A stretch of DNA of 43,828 nucleotides, from the NCBI GenBank assembly GCA_028715905.1, contig JAQUQV010000015.1, positions 1-43,828 of the forward strand, in the 5' to 3' direction. The stretch is from Kiritimatiellia bacterium. GTDB lineage: Bacteria; Verrucomicrobiota; Kiritimatiellia; JAAZAB01. The position numbers and the translations under genes were made by a program. The notes under the pieces were generated by a model. That model made no database searches. It worked only from the letters and a program-made list of their open reading frames with translations, and had not been told where the DNA came from. Within the stretch, counting starts at the first letter, position 1; the number at the start of each line of letters is the position of its first letter. Positions 32,929-40,247 of this stretch are shown here, in pieces.

Positions 32929-34506
32929 ATGAAAATCGTCGCCACCCGCCAAATCCGCGAGCTTGACCGCCTTGCGATCAACCGATTCAATATTCCCGGT
33001 CGTACGCTTATGGAGCGGGCCGGCCGGGGTGTGGCCCAGGCCGTGATGCGCCTCTGCGGCGAACACTGTCTTGCGCGAAACGTTCTGCTCGCGGCCGGGA
33101 AAGGCAATAACGGCGGCGATGTTTTTGTCGCCGCCAGGCGACTCAAGGAGCGCGGCTTTGATGTCCAGGTGCTGCTGGCCGGCGAAAGATCGCAACTGCG
33201 CGGCGATGCGCTTTGCCACTTTAAAAAAATGCTCAGGCGCGGCGTCGCCATCCGGGAAATAAAAACCGAAGCCGAATGGCGGAAGTTCGCCGCCGCCGGC
33301 CCGCACGGCGAATTGACCGGATATCCGGTTGCCGTTGACGGCATTCTCGGCACGGGACTGGAAGGGAAAGCCCGCGGAATAGCGGCCGGGGCTATTCGTT
33401 TTATAAACACGCTCGCGGAAAAAAGCCTGGTGGTTGCCGTTGATATTCCCTCCGGCCTCAATTCGGACACGGGCCGGGCGGAAGGAGAAGTTGTCCGCGC
33501 CGACCTGACTGTTACCATGGGCCTGCCGAAGCGGGGCCTGGCGGAACCCGCCGCGCTGGAATATGTCGGCCGGTTGGAAACACTTGACATTGGTTTTCCG
33601 CCCGCTTTGACCGGGAAAATCAAGGCGGAGATGGAATTGATAACGGCATCCGATCTGGCGCCGCTGTTCCGCCGCCGGGCGCGCCAGGCGCACAAGGGCA
33701 GTTACGGTCATCTTCTGATCATGGGCGGGGCCGCAGGTTACAGCGGCGCCATAACGCTGGCGGCCTTGGCCGCGGTCCGTTCGGGAGCGGGATTGGTTAC
33801 GGCGGTGGTCCCGGAGCGGCTCGCGCCCCTGGTAGCCGTTAATGTCCCCGAGGCAATGGTATATGGCGCGCCGGAAACCGGCTGCGGGTCGCTGGATTCA
33901 GCCTGCTGGACAAAATGGAAAAAACAACTTAATGGATTCAGCGCCGTCCTTGCCGGGCCTGGCATGACGCGCCACGCGGCCACCGCCCGCCTGGTGAAGC
34001 TGATACTGCGCGACAGCAAAATACCGGCGGCATTGGATGCCGACGCCCTCAACGTTTTCGCGGGCCGGGCGGCGCTGCTCGCGAAAAGGAAATGTCCGCT
34101 GGTCATTACGCCCCATCCCGGTGAAATGGCGCGCCTGCTGGGCGTCAACGCCGCCCGTGTCCAGGCAAACCGTCTTGAGATCGTCCGGAAGGCGGCGTTG
34201 GCAACGCAGGCCGCGGTTGTTTTGAAAGGCGCGGGCACTCTGGTGGCGGCGCGCGGAGAAACAACGCAAATCAACCTGACCGGCAATCCCGGCATGGCCT
34301 GCGGCGGCATGGGAGATGTGCTGGCGGGCTTGCTGGGGGGACTGCTGGCCCAGCGGATGAAACCGTTTGACGCAGCGCGGGCCGCGGTTTTTCTTCATGG
34401 CCGCGCCGGCGACGCGGCGGCGGCGAAAACAACCGAGCGTGCGCTTATCGCCCGGGACCTGATCGCATGCCTGCCCCGGGCGTTCCGGGAAATCGGCGGA
34501 CGTTAG
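32929..34506 (+). CDS. nnr: Bifunctional NAD(P)H-hydrate epimerase/dehydratase
   Basis: Repairs damaged NAD(P)H hydrates. The 525 residues hold an N-terminal YjeF_N epimerase domain (RTLMERAGRGVAQAV, GKGNNGGDVFVAARRL, VDIPSGLNSDTG) and a C-terminal ADP-dependent dehydratase (CARKD) domain (HKGSYGHLLIMGGAAGYSGA, LAGPGMT, VITPHPGEMARLLG, GNPGMACGGMGDVLAGLLGG). The length is right for the fused form. Many bacteria have nnr next to acpS; here they are 16 kb apart. Confidence 0.95.
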   Translation: MKIVATRQIRELDRLAINRFNIPGRTLMERAGRGVAQAVMRLCGEHCLARNVLLAAGKGNNGGDVFVAARRLKERGFDVQVLLAGERSQLRGDALCHFKKMLRRGVAIREIKTEAEWRKFAAAGPHGELTGYPVAVDGILGTGLEGKARGIAAGAIRFINTLAEKSLVVAVDIPSGLNSDTGRAEGEVVRADLTVTMGLPKRGLAEPAALEYVGRLETLDIGFPPALTGKIKAEMELITASDLAPLFRRRARQAHKGSYGHLLIMGGAAGYSGAITLAALAAVRSGAGLVTAVVPERLAPLVAVNVPEAMVYGAPETGCGSLDSACWTKWKKQLNGFSAVLAGPGMTRHAATARLVKLILRDSKIPAALDADALNVFAGRAALLAKRKCPLVITPHPGEMARLLGVNAARVQANRLEIVRKAALATQAAVVLKGAGTLVAARGETTQINLTGNPGMACGGMGDVLAGLLGGLLAQRMKPFDAARAAVFLHGRAGDAAAAKTTERALIARDLIACLPRAFREIGGR

Positions 34507-34509
34507 TCG

Positions 34510-34529
34510 CCGGATATTGCGCAATCCGG
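34510..34529. terminator. Hairpin after nnr, possible terminator
   Basis: CCGGAT (34510..34515) pairs with ATCCGG (34524..34529), enclosing ATTGC/GCAAT; it lies just after the nnr stop in the gap before converging rsmA. No strong T-run. Confidence 0.3.
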
Positions 34530-34593
34530 GATAAAAACGCTCAGAAACCGGGGCATACTTTTAATCAGGCACGCCATGGTCTTAAACCGTTCC

Positions 34594-34630
34594 ATTTAAA
34601 CATGATACACTTTTGCGTGGAAGTTTAAAT
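34594..34630. repeat. ATTTAAAC/GTTTAAAT inverted repeat
   Basis: ATTTAAAC (34594..34601) and GTTTAAAT (34623..34630) are exact complements around 21 bases, in the nnr-rsmA spacer. A GGCGGCA/TGCCGCC near-palindrome follows at about 34666..34680. The role is unknown; it could mark rsmA-side termination or a small repeat. Confidence 0.4.
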
Positions 34631-34681
34631 AAGACCGGCAGATCGCCAGCCGGGAAAGTTTTGGATGGCGGCACTGCCGCC

Positions 34682-35581
34682 TTAGGGGGCTGGCCGGGCA
34701 ACCTTTCCCCCGCCGGCGGCGAGCAAACCGGAGAGCATAATCCAGCGGTCAATTCCCAGCGTTTCCGGCCGCGCGCGCGGGTCAATCTCCGCTTTCTGGA
34801 AAATCTTCAGCAGTTCCGTACCCGCGCGGCGGAATTGCGGGGGAGCGTTGGCCAGAATCTTCTGCAGTTGTTTCCGCCTTTGCCCGAAAGCGTGTTTTGT
34901 CAGGCCGAAGAAAAAATCGCGGTGGATAATTTCCCCGGCCGGCCGGGGGCGCTCTTTCATGCGGAGAATAGCCGACTGCACTTCCGGTTTCGGGAAAAAG
35001 CAATTCGGGCTGATCAGCCTGCAGATTTCGGTTTCATAGTGCAATTGCCCCCAGATGCTTAACAGGCCGTAATCATCCGTATCGGGGCGGGCCGCCAGCC
35101 TTCTGGCAACCTCGGTCTGAAGTGTTACCACGATTGTTCCGGGACGGGAATCGCCCTTGAATATTCCGGCCAGCGCGGCCGAGCCAATGGAATAGGGCAG
35201 GTTGGCGACCAGTTTGTTGATTCCGGCGGCCCAGAATTGCGCAAGGTTTAACTGCATGACGTCCGCGACAATAAGTTCCACATTGGCAAAAGGCTGAAGC
35301 CTCTCCTGCAGAAAATCGGCCAGACGGTAATCCTTTTCCACCGCCGCAACCCGCCGGGCGGTTCCGGCGAGAGCTTCCGTAAGCGTGCCCAATCCCGCGC
35401 CGATTTCCAGTACCGCGTCGCCGGCGGATAAATCCGCTGTTTTCAGGATGATGCCGAGAATATTGGCGTCTATCAGGAAATTCTGTCCCAGGGATTTTGA
35501 GGGATTGACCTGTAATAAATCAAGAGCCCGGGCGACGTCAGCCGGGCTCGTCAGCTTGAGACTGCGGATAAGTTCGCGCAT
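34682..35581 (-). CDS. rsmA: 16S rRNA dimethyladenosine transferase
   Basis: Dimethylates A1518 and A1519 of 16S rRNA. The 299 residues have NPSKSLGQNFLIDANIL, the SAM-binding VLEIGAGLGTLTEALAG and the catalytic NLPYSIGS. SPNCFFPKPEVQSAI and KHAFGQRRKQLQKIL are C-terminal landmarks. The ATG at 35581 is preferred to one 17 codons upstream since the family starts with MRELI-like residues. It is the second gene after pdxA with a 57-base gap, a known operon pairing (pdxA-rsmA). Confidence 0.96.
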   Translation of the reverse strand: MRELIRSLKLTSPADVARALDLLQVNPSKSLGQNFLIDANILGIILKTADLSAGDAVLEIGAGLGTLTEALAGTARRVAAVEKDYRLADFLQERLQPFANVELIVADVMQLNLAQFWAAGINKLVANLPYSIGSAALAGIFKGDSRPGTIVVTLQTEVARRLAARPDTDDYGLLSIWGQLHYETEICRLISPNCFFPKPEVQSAILRMKERPRPAGEIIHRDFFFGLTKHAFGQRRKQLQKILANAPPQFRRAGTELLKIFQKAEIDPRARPETLGIDRWIMLSGLLAAGGGKVARPAP

Positions 35582-35638
35582 ATGGTTTTTCCGACGGCGT
35601 AGAATTTTAACGCAAGCAAAATAAATCCGCACCGTTGA

Positions 35639-36670
35639 TTATCTTTTCCATGGATTAGGGCGTTGCGCAAGCCTCACGGCCAGCTTGATTGCCGCAATCA
35701 TGCTGGTGGGGGAAGCTTTTTTCCGGCCGGCGATGTCAAAGGCCGTGCCGTGATCGGGCGAAGTGCGCACAAAGGGCAGGCCGAGCGTCAGGTTGACCCC
35801 CCGCTCAAATGCGATCATTTTAAGCGGACCGAGGCCCTGGTCATGGTACATGGCCACAATTGCCCCGAATTTATTTCGCATAGCCTGGTAAAAAATCGCG
35901 TCGGCCGGCACCGGACCTTCCGCGGCCATGCCCCGGCGCCGCAATTGCCTGATGGCGGGCGCTATCATTGTGCGCTCTTCGTTTCCCAGTAATCCGTTCT
36001 CGCCGGCATGGGGATTCAACGCGCAAATACCGATGTTTTTCGGCCGCAGATTCAACCATTTTACGCCGAGGACCGCCATGTCAGCCGTCTCAATTATGTT
36101 GCGGCGGGTGAGCGCCCCGGGCACTGCGGCAAGCGGCAGGTGCGTGGTAACAAGCACAACCCGCAGTGGTCCGCCGATAAGCATCATGGCCGTCCTTCTG
36201 CACCCCGCCAGATGCGCCAGGTATTCGGTATGCCCCGGAAAAGGACATCCGGCCGCCTGAATACTGCGTTTGCAGATGGGGCCCGTTGTCATTCCGCTAA
36301 AAGTACGGTCAAGGCATCCGGCCGCCGCGGCGCGAATCCATAAAAGCGAGAAAAAACCCTCTGACTTTCCGGTTTTGCCGGCCCGCCATTCCGTTTGCTT
36401 CGCGCCCGCGCCCGGCGGAAGGGGAATTGCGTCCGGCGGCGGGTCCCAGATGGAAATCATGTTTTTCCCGGTTTCCTTGATGTCTTGACACACAGCGGGC
36501 CGGGGAAGGCGGAGCCGGCGGGCGTATTTCAGCCAGACCTGTTTCTTGCCGATGAGGATAAAACGGATAGAACCGGGCCATTTTGAATGGCAAACGGCTT
36601 TTAACGCCGTTTCCGGCCCGATCCCGCCCGGGTCTCCCATGGTAACCGCAATTTTAATCAATCCGGTCAA
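35639..36670 (-). CDS. pdxA: 4-hydroxythreonine-4-phosphate dehydrogenase
   Basis: Oxidises 4-phosphohydroxy-L-threonine to make the partner substrate for PdxJ at 15706. The 343 residues begin IAVTMGDPGGIGPE, then FPGHTEYLA, LNPHAGENGLLG, AMYHDQGLGPLKMIAFERGV and TSPDHGTAFDIAG, which carry the metal-binding His/Asp. The start is TTG (36668..36670): no ATG lies ahead of the conserved IAVTMGDPGG, and an AGGCGAAGAG Shine-Dalgarno-like stretch precedes it. Upstream of rsmA. Confidence 0.96.
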   Translation of the reverse strand: MTGLIKIAVTMGDPGGIGPETALKAVCHSKWPGSIRFILIGKKQVWLKYARRLRLPRPAVCQDIKETGKNMISIWDPPPDAIPLPPGAGAKQTEWRAGKTGKSEGFFSLLWIRAAAAGCLDRTFSGMTTGPICKRSIQAAGCPFPGHTEYLAHLAGCRRTAMMLIGGPLRVVLVTTHLPLAAVPGALTRRNIIETADMAVLGVKWLNLRPKNIGICALNPHAGENGLLGNEERTMIAPAIRQLRRRGMAAEGPVPADAIFYQAMRNKFGAIVAMYHDQGLGPLKMIAFERGVNLTLGLPFVRTSPDHGTAFDIAGRKKASPTSMIAAIKLAVRLAQRPNPWKR

Positions 36671-36820
36671 TGCTCTTCGCCTGTTTTAATGCTTGCAATC
36701 AGCTGTCAAAGAAAATAACCTTTAAAAAAAATATTTCAAGCAGAGATGCCGCCGGAGGCGGATGGACCGGCCTTATCCAAAGGAAAACCGCGGCCCGGCC
36801 CCCTGATTTTTTTTCCCGCG

Positions 36821-37354
36821 ATGAATAACAATTTTACAGACAGGATTGAAATTATCCAGGGTGACATTGCCGGGCAGAAGACGGAAGCAATCGTGAATGC
36901 CGCCAATACTTCCCTTTTGGGCGGCGGCGGCGTTGACGGCGCCATTCACCGCGCCGCCGGTCCAGAATTGCTGGAAGAGTGCCGGAAATTGAACGGCTGT
37001 GAAACGGGCGGCGCCAAAGTCACCAAGGGATATAATCTTCCGGCAAAGTGGGTGATTCATACTGTGGGTCCGGTCTGGCACGGCGGCAATAAAAACGAGC
37101 AGGAATTACTGGCGAACTGCTACCGGAATAGTCTTTCCCTGGCAAAAAAGAATGGTATCAAAACGATAGCCTTCCCTGCCATCAGCACCGGCGTGTATCA
37201 TTATCCCAAAGATCAAGCCTGTAGAGTTGCGCTCAGGGAAACCATGAGATTTCTTGAGACTGACACTACCATGAAAAAAATCATTTTCGTATGTTTTTCA
37301 AAAGGTGATTTGAATGATTATGCTATCGGGTTTGCAGAGGTTCTGCGAAAGTAG
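36821..37354 (+). CDS. Macro-domain ADP-ribose hydrolase
   Basis: A 177-residue single macro domain of the MacroD/YmdB type. It contains [34 protein letters not shown] (ribose-phosphate loop), [19 protein letters not shown], and [13 protein letters not shown] (catalytic loop). Such enzymes remove ADP-ribose from O-acetyl-ADP-ribose or from ADP-ribosylated proteins or nucleic acids. The ATG at 36821 is used; a longer start at 36746 adds 25 unconserved residues, and neither has a clear Shine-Dalgarno. It opens the AT-richer accessory stretch. The role may be housekeeping or an antidote to an ADP-ribosyl toxin; none is seen here. Confidence 0.88.
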   Translation: MNNNFTDRIEIIQGDIAGQKTEAIVNAANTSLLGGGGVDGAIHRAAGPELLEECRKLNGCETGGAKVTKGYNLPAKWVIHTVGPVWHGGNKNEQELLANCYRNSLSLAKKNGIKTIAFPAISTGVYHYPKDQACRVALRETMRFLETDTTMKKIIFVCFSKGDLNDYAIGFAEVLRK

Positions 37355-37385
37355 CATTGACCAAGACGTTGTAGGTGACAGATTT

Positions 37386-37523
37386 ATGATATGGAACCTC
37401 TTTTTTCAAGACATAGGCATCCGCTTTACCGGTGTCCTAGATAACGCCATATCTGGTCTTCTTGTGTCCGCTGTGTGGGCAGGACTTCTGTATTTATACT
37501 TCACGGTGAAGGACCTGATTTAA
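37386..37523 (+). CDS. Possible small membrane protein
   Basis: A 45-residue open frame with a strongly hydrophobic C-terminal helix (LLVSAVWAGLLYLYF) after a short polar start (MIWNLFFQDIGIRFTGVLDN). It overlaps the converging dinD by 23 bp. No homologue is recognised and the Shine-Dalgarno is poor, so it may be chance, but the hydropathy pattern is typical of small single-span proteins. Confidence 0.25.
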   Translation: MIWNLFFQDIGIRFTGVLDNAISGLLVSAVWAGLLYLYFTVKDLI

Positions 37524-38322
37524 GAGCTTTTCTTTGCATAGAGGCTAATTTTTTAAGCGATGGTTCTGCGGGTAATTCTTCTGGGAATTTACCGGTTTCG
37601 TTATGAACAGTATTTCGAACAACCTTTGACATTCTTTTATGTTCATCTTCTAACGCATACTGCCCCTTGATATTCTTGTTTTTGATAGATTCACGCGTAA
37701 GATGAGACTTGAATTCATGGGCCGACAATTCTAGACTTCCAATGCAATCCAGCAACTCATCAGTGCGAGAAATTCCTTTCCGTGCCTTAACATCATCCAA
37801 TTTCATTCTATAAAATCCAACATGTCCGGCATGATGAAATAAAGCATAGTTTTGTACGCCAGCTACTTTAGCCGTCGAAGTTAAATCTTTATTGGCAATT
37901 TTTACACGATCTCTGAGTTTGAAACGGCTTTCTTTTGCTGTTAGTAAGAAACTGTCAGACATTTCTTGTCGTCGCGTTTGAATGGCAAAATATGTTTGGG
38001 CAAAATCAACCTCTTTCTTTGATGTATCGCTATTCATAGCCACTAAATAACAGGCATATCTGGTAAGAAACCAATCTTCCACTATTCTCCTTCCTCCTTT
38101 TCCGATTTCCATCATTTTCGTTGTCCGGCGAAAATGATGGATTGCATCTTGTCCACTCCCTTCACATGCCTTTATTGCTTTTTCAATAACTCCCGGAAAA
38201 GGTTCCCATGTTGAGTATCCTAAATCTTTATATAAATCGCGAGCCATCCAATATTGAATACCACGACTGGAAACCTTCATTATGGCGTCAAATGGCGAAA
38301 TTACAGGGGATTGTTGCTGCAT
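37501..38322 (-). CDS. dinD: DNA damage-inducible protein D-like
   Basis: A 273-residue protein matching the DinD family: GIQYWMARDLYKDLGYSTWE, then FPGVIEKAIKAC, KMMEIGKGGRRIVEDWFLTR, YACYLVAMNSDTSKKEVDFA and QTYFAIQTRRQE. E. coli DinD is SOS-induced and affects RecA-dependent recombination. In many environmental genomes DinD-like genes sit inside type I restriction-modification loci. A good Shine-Dalgarno (AAGGAG) precedes the ATG at 38322. No LexA box of either common type is visible upstream. AT-rich compared with flanking housekeeping genes, and divergent from the winged-helix gene at 38476. Confidence 0.88.
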   Translation of the reverse strand: MQQQSPVISPFDAIMKVSSRGIQYWMARDLYKDLGYSTWEPFPGVIEKAIKACEGSGQDAIHHFRRTTKMMEIGKGGRRIVEDWFLTRYACYLVAMNSDTSKKEVDFAQTYFAIQTRRQEMSDSFLLTAKESRFKLRDRVKIANKDLTSTAKVAGVQNYALFHHAGHVGFYRMKLDDVKARKGISRTDELLDCIGSLELSAHEFKSHLTRESIKNKNIKGQYALEDEHKRMSKVVRNTVHNETGKFPEELPAEPSLKKLASMQRKALKSGPSP

Positions 38323-38358
38323 TATAGCTCCTTTTTGTCCTTTCTATGTTTATTGGTG

Positions 38359-38372
38359 TTATCGAATGATAA
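38359..38372. promoter_or_regulatory. TTATC-N4-GATAA palindrome upstream of dinD
   Basis: A 14-bp imperfect palindrome (38359..38372) lies in the dinD/winged-helix divergent spacer, about 40 bases upstream of the dinD ATG; a TTGACT (-35-like) lies farther upstream on the minus strand. It could be an operator for the neighbouring DNA-binding protein. Confidence 0.3.
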
Positions 38373-38475
38373 AAGAAAAGCATAAGTAGCAATAAAAGTC
38401 AATGTTTTTTATTTCATATTTTCCTTGATTTCTTTCTTTGTTTGTTGCACATTTTAGGCATTGAAAGGAGATTTT

Positions 38476-38910
38476 ATGAATACTCGTGCTGAAATAGAGA
38501 AGCGCATAGAGAAAAAACAAGTGGAAATAAGGAGTTTTGAAACCAGTATTGGAGAAGCAAAAGCCTATATTCAGGCTCTTCAAGATACCTTGAAATTATT
38601 GCCAAAAGATGCAGATTTGAGGTTGTCAACCTCTCGTTCGCTACGCAAAGGAAGCGAAATGGAAAAAGTTAGGCTGTTTTTATTGAAGATTGGAAAACCT
38701 CAATATATCGAGGACATACTAAAAGGGATTGGAAAGGAAATAACAAAAGAGAATAGGAACGCAATCGCTGGTTCTTTAAGTGCATATACAAGGCGTAATG
38801 AGATATTTACAAGACCAGAACCTGGAACATTTGGCTTGATTGAATTCGAGGCCAAAGAGCCGCCGCCTGATTTTGGCGAACAACCAGATATAACACAAGA
38901 AAGGCGGTGA
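38476..38910 (+). CDS. Coiled-coil plus winged-helix (HARE-HTH-like) protein
   Basis: A 144-residue protein from an ATG with AAAGGAG eight bases upstream. Residues 1-48 form a coiled coil (EIEKRIEKKQVEIRSFETSI and following). Residues about 58-130 read EKVRLFLLKIGKPQYIEDIL, then an ITKENRNAIAGSLSAYTRR helix and TFGLIEF, matching the HARE-HTH/winged-helix fold found with restriction enzymes and chromatin proteins. The C terminus is acidic and Pro-rich. Probably DNA-binding, maybe a regulator or specificity adaptor for the neighbouring defence genes. AT-rich and followed directly by a DUF2188 gene. Confidence 0.6.
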   Translation: MNTRAEIEKRIEKKQVEIRSFETSIGEAKAYIQALQDTLKLLPKDADLRLSTSRSLRKGSEMEKVRLFLLKIGKPQYIEDILKGIGKEITKENRNAIAGSLSAYTRRNEIFTRPEPGTFGLIEFEAKEPPPDFGEQPDITQERR

Positions 38911-38915
38911 TCAAA

Positions 38916-39089
38916 ATGAGTAAAAATCAACATATTGTTCCTGTTGGTAGCCAGTGGGGTATCCGTGGAGAAGGTAATTCCCGGCTCACTGGTTTGTTCG
39001 ATAAGCAGTCTGATGCAATTGGCACTGGACGCGAAATCGCGCAAAATCAACATGGAATAATCCTTTTGAGCCGCAACTTTACCTGTTAA
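38916..39089 (+). pseudogene. DUF2188-family protein, probably truncated
   Basis: The first 45 residues (MSKNQHIVPVGSQWGIRGEG, then NSRLTGLFDKQSDAIGTGRE and IAQNQHGIILL) are typical of DUF2188. The family normally continues with a charged RDGKIRERDSYG-like tail, whereas here it becomes SRNFTC and stops, compatible with a frameshift or early stop. AAGGCGG lies upstream of the ATG at 38916, and a GTG start at 38907 overlapping the previous stop is an alternative. It may be a short functional variant; the function of DUF2188 is unknown. Confidence 0.5.
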
Positions 39090-39096
39090 ATCACCT

Positions 39097-39210
39097 ATTA
39101 CCATTACCTATTATGTATTACATAATACCCCCACCGATACCCTTGCGTAGGCGTACTACACTCAAGCTGAATTACCTACTTTATTACCCATATAATTGGA
39201 TATTACCTAC
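39097..39210. repeat. ATTACC direct repeats and a TATTATGTA palindrome
   Basis: Five ATTACC copies lie at 39097, 39103, 39171, 39183 and 39202; two share ATTACCTACTT. TATTATGTA (39109..39117) and TACATAATA (39119..39127) form a 19-bp palindrome centred on 39118. The AT-rich block fills the gap between the DUF2188 remnant and the fic stop. It has the look of an iteron or operator cluster; the function is unknown. Confidence 0.5.
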
Positions 39211-40247
39211 TTCTTTTTCCAGCGAGCATTGCGCCCCATACCCAGGCACTCGACACGGCCATCGGCCTTAAGGCCTTTAAGAATGCGTCGAATCATATCC
39301 ACGCTCACACCCGGACATGCGTTCTGAATATCGCTTATCGCAAATAGACAGGGAGACTGCTCGATGGCTCTGAGAATCGCGGCCGTTTTCTCGCCTTTGG
39401 GCACGCCGAGCTCTCCTGCGCGTTGTTCGAATTCATCATAGGCTTTCCTGATGATGAACAACAAATACCCGACATAGGGCCAAGGATCGTGTTTGCCGTC
39501 ATGCCAGCCTTGCGAGCTTTGCTGAAGCGTTTCGTAATACCGTTCCTTATTCTCCTCAATCAATCGCTCAAGACTGATGTATCGGCCTACCTCAATGCCA
39601 AGGTGATAGGCGGTCAACAGCAGAAGAAGTCTTGAAACACGCCCGTTCCCGTCGCGAAACGGGTGGATACACAGGAAGTCGAGGTTGAACGCCGCCATGA
39701 CGATCAGCGGGGATATGTCATGGTCACGACTCTGATCACGCCACAGAGAGATCAATTTGCGGGTAAAGTCGGGAGTCTCCACGGGGGCAACGCTTCGGAA
39801 GCGAATGCGCTCTCCGCCTCCCGGGAATTTCTCAATGATATCAACCGGCTTGTCCTTGTATTGACCCGCGTCCCATACATTGCCGCGAGAGAGTTTATGG
39901 AGCTTAAGGATTGTTTCTTCGGATATCGGCAAAGCATATCCGCTCGTATGAATCAAGTTAAGCGCATCGCGGTAGCCGGCAACTTCCTCTTCGTCGCGGT
40001 TCTTCAGGGTCGGGTGGCCAAACACCACGGTGCCGACGCGGGACCGGTCAATTTCCACGCCTTCAATGCGATTCGAGGATATAGCGCTCTGCGCGATGGC
40101 ATGCTCCTTGAGCGCTTTCAGGCGCTGGGGCGATTGCCGTGCAAAAAGCTCCTGGAGTCCCTGTGCTTTGCCAATGTCCGACAAATACCACGACACGGAC
40201 ATGGGGATTTGGAGACGGCGGTCCTGAATGAGTTCAAGGGTCTTCAT
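39207..40247 (-). CDS. Fic-domain AMP transferase, class II-like
   Basis: A 346-residue Fic protein. The catalytic motif HPFRDGNGRVSR (195-206) is intact, so AMP transfer to a target is expected. The inhibitory motif SNRIEG (Ser58, Glu62, Gly63; pattern SxxxEG) lies N-terminal to the Fic core, the class II arrangement in which the Glu blocks ATP until relieved. A C-terminal winged helix (AISDIQNACPGVSVDMIRRI) suggests DNA or partner binding. The start is set by an ATGA overlap with the helicase stop (40244..40247). A longer start five codons earlier is possible. The arrangement suggests that Fic and helicase act together, perhaps as toxin and sensor. Confidence 0.9.
   Translation of the reverse strand: MKTLELIQDRRLQIPMSVSWYLSDIGKAQGLQELFARQSPQRLKALKEHAIAQSAISSNRIEGVEIDRSRVGTVVFGHPTLKNRDEEEVAGYRDALNLIHTSGYALPISEETILKLHKLSRGNVWDAGQYKDKPVDIIEKFPGGGERIRFRSVAPVETPDFTRKLISLWRDQSRDHDISPLIVMAAFNLDFLCIHPFRDGNGRVSRLLLLLTAYHLGIEVGRYISLERLIEENKERYYETLQQSSQGWHDGKHDPWPYVGYLLFIIRKAYDEFEQRAGELGVPKGEKTAAILRAIEQSPCLFAISDIQNACPGVSVDMIRRILKGLKADGRVECLGMGRNARWKKK

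Noticed and set aside
37501-38475. LexA/SOS box controlling dinD
   Set aside because: Neither a CTGT-N8-ACAG nor a GAAC-N4-GTTC sequence is visible in the divergent spacer.
39097-39210. Plasmid replication origin
   Set aside because: Repeats resemble iterons, but no Rep, partition or DnaA-box evidence is present, and the surroundings look like a chromosomal island.
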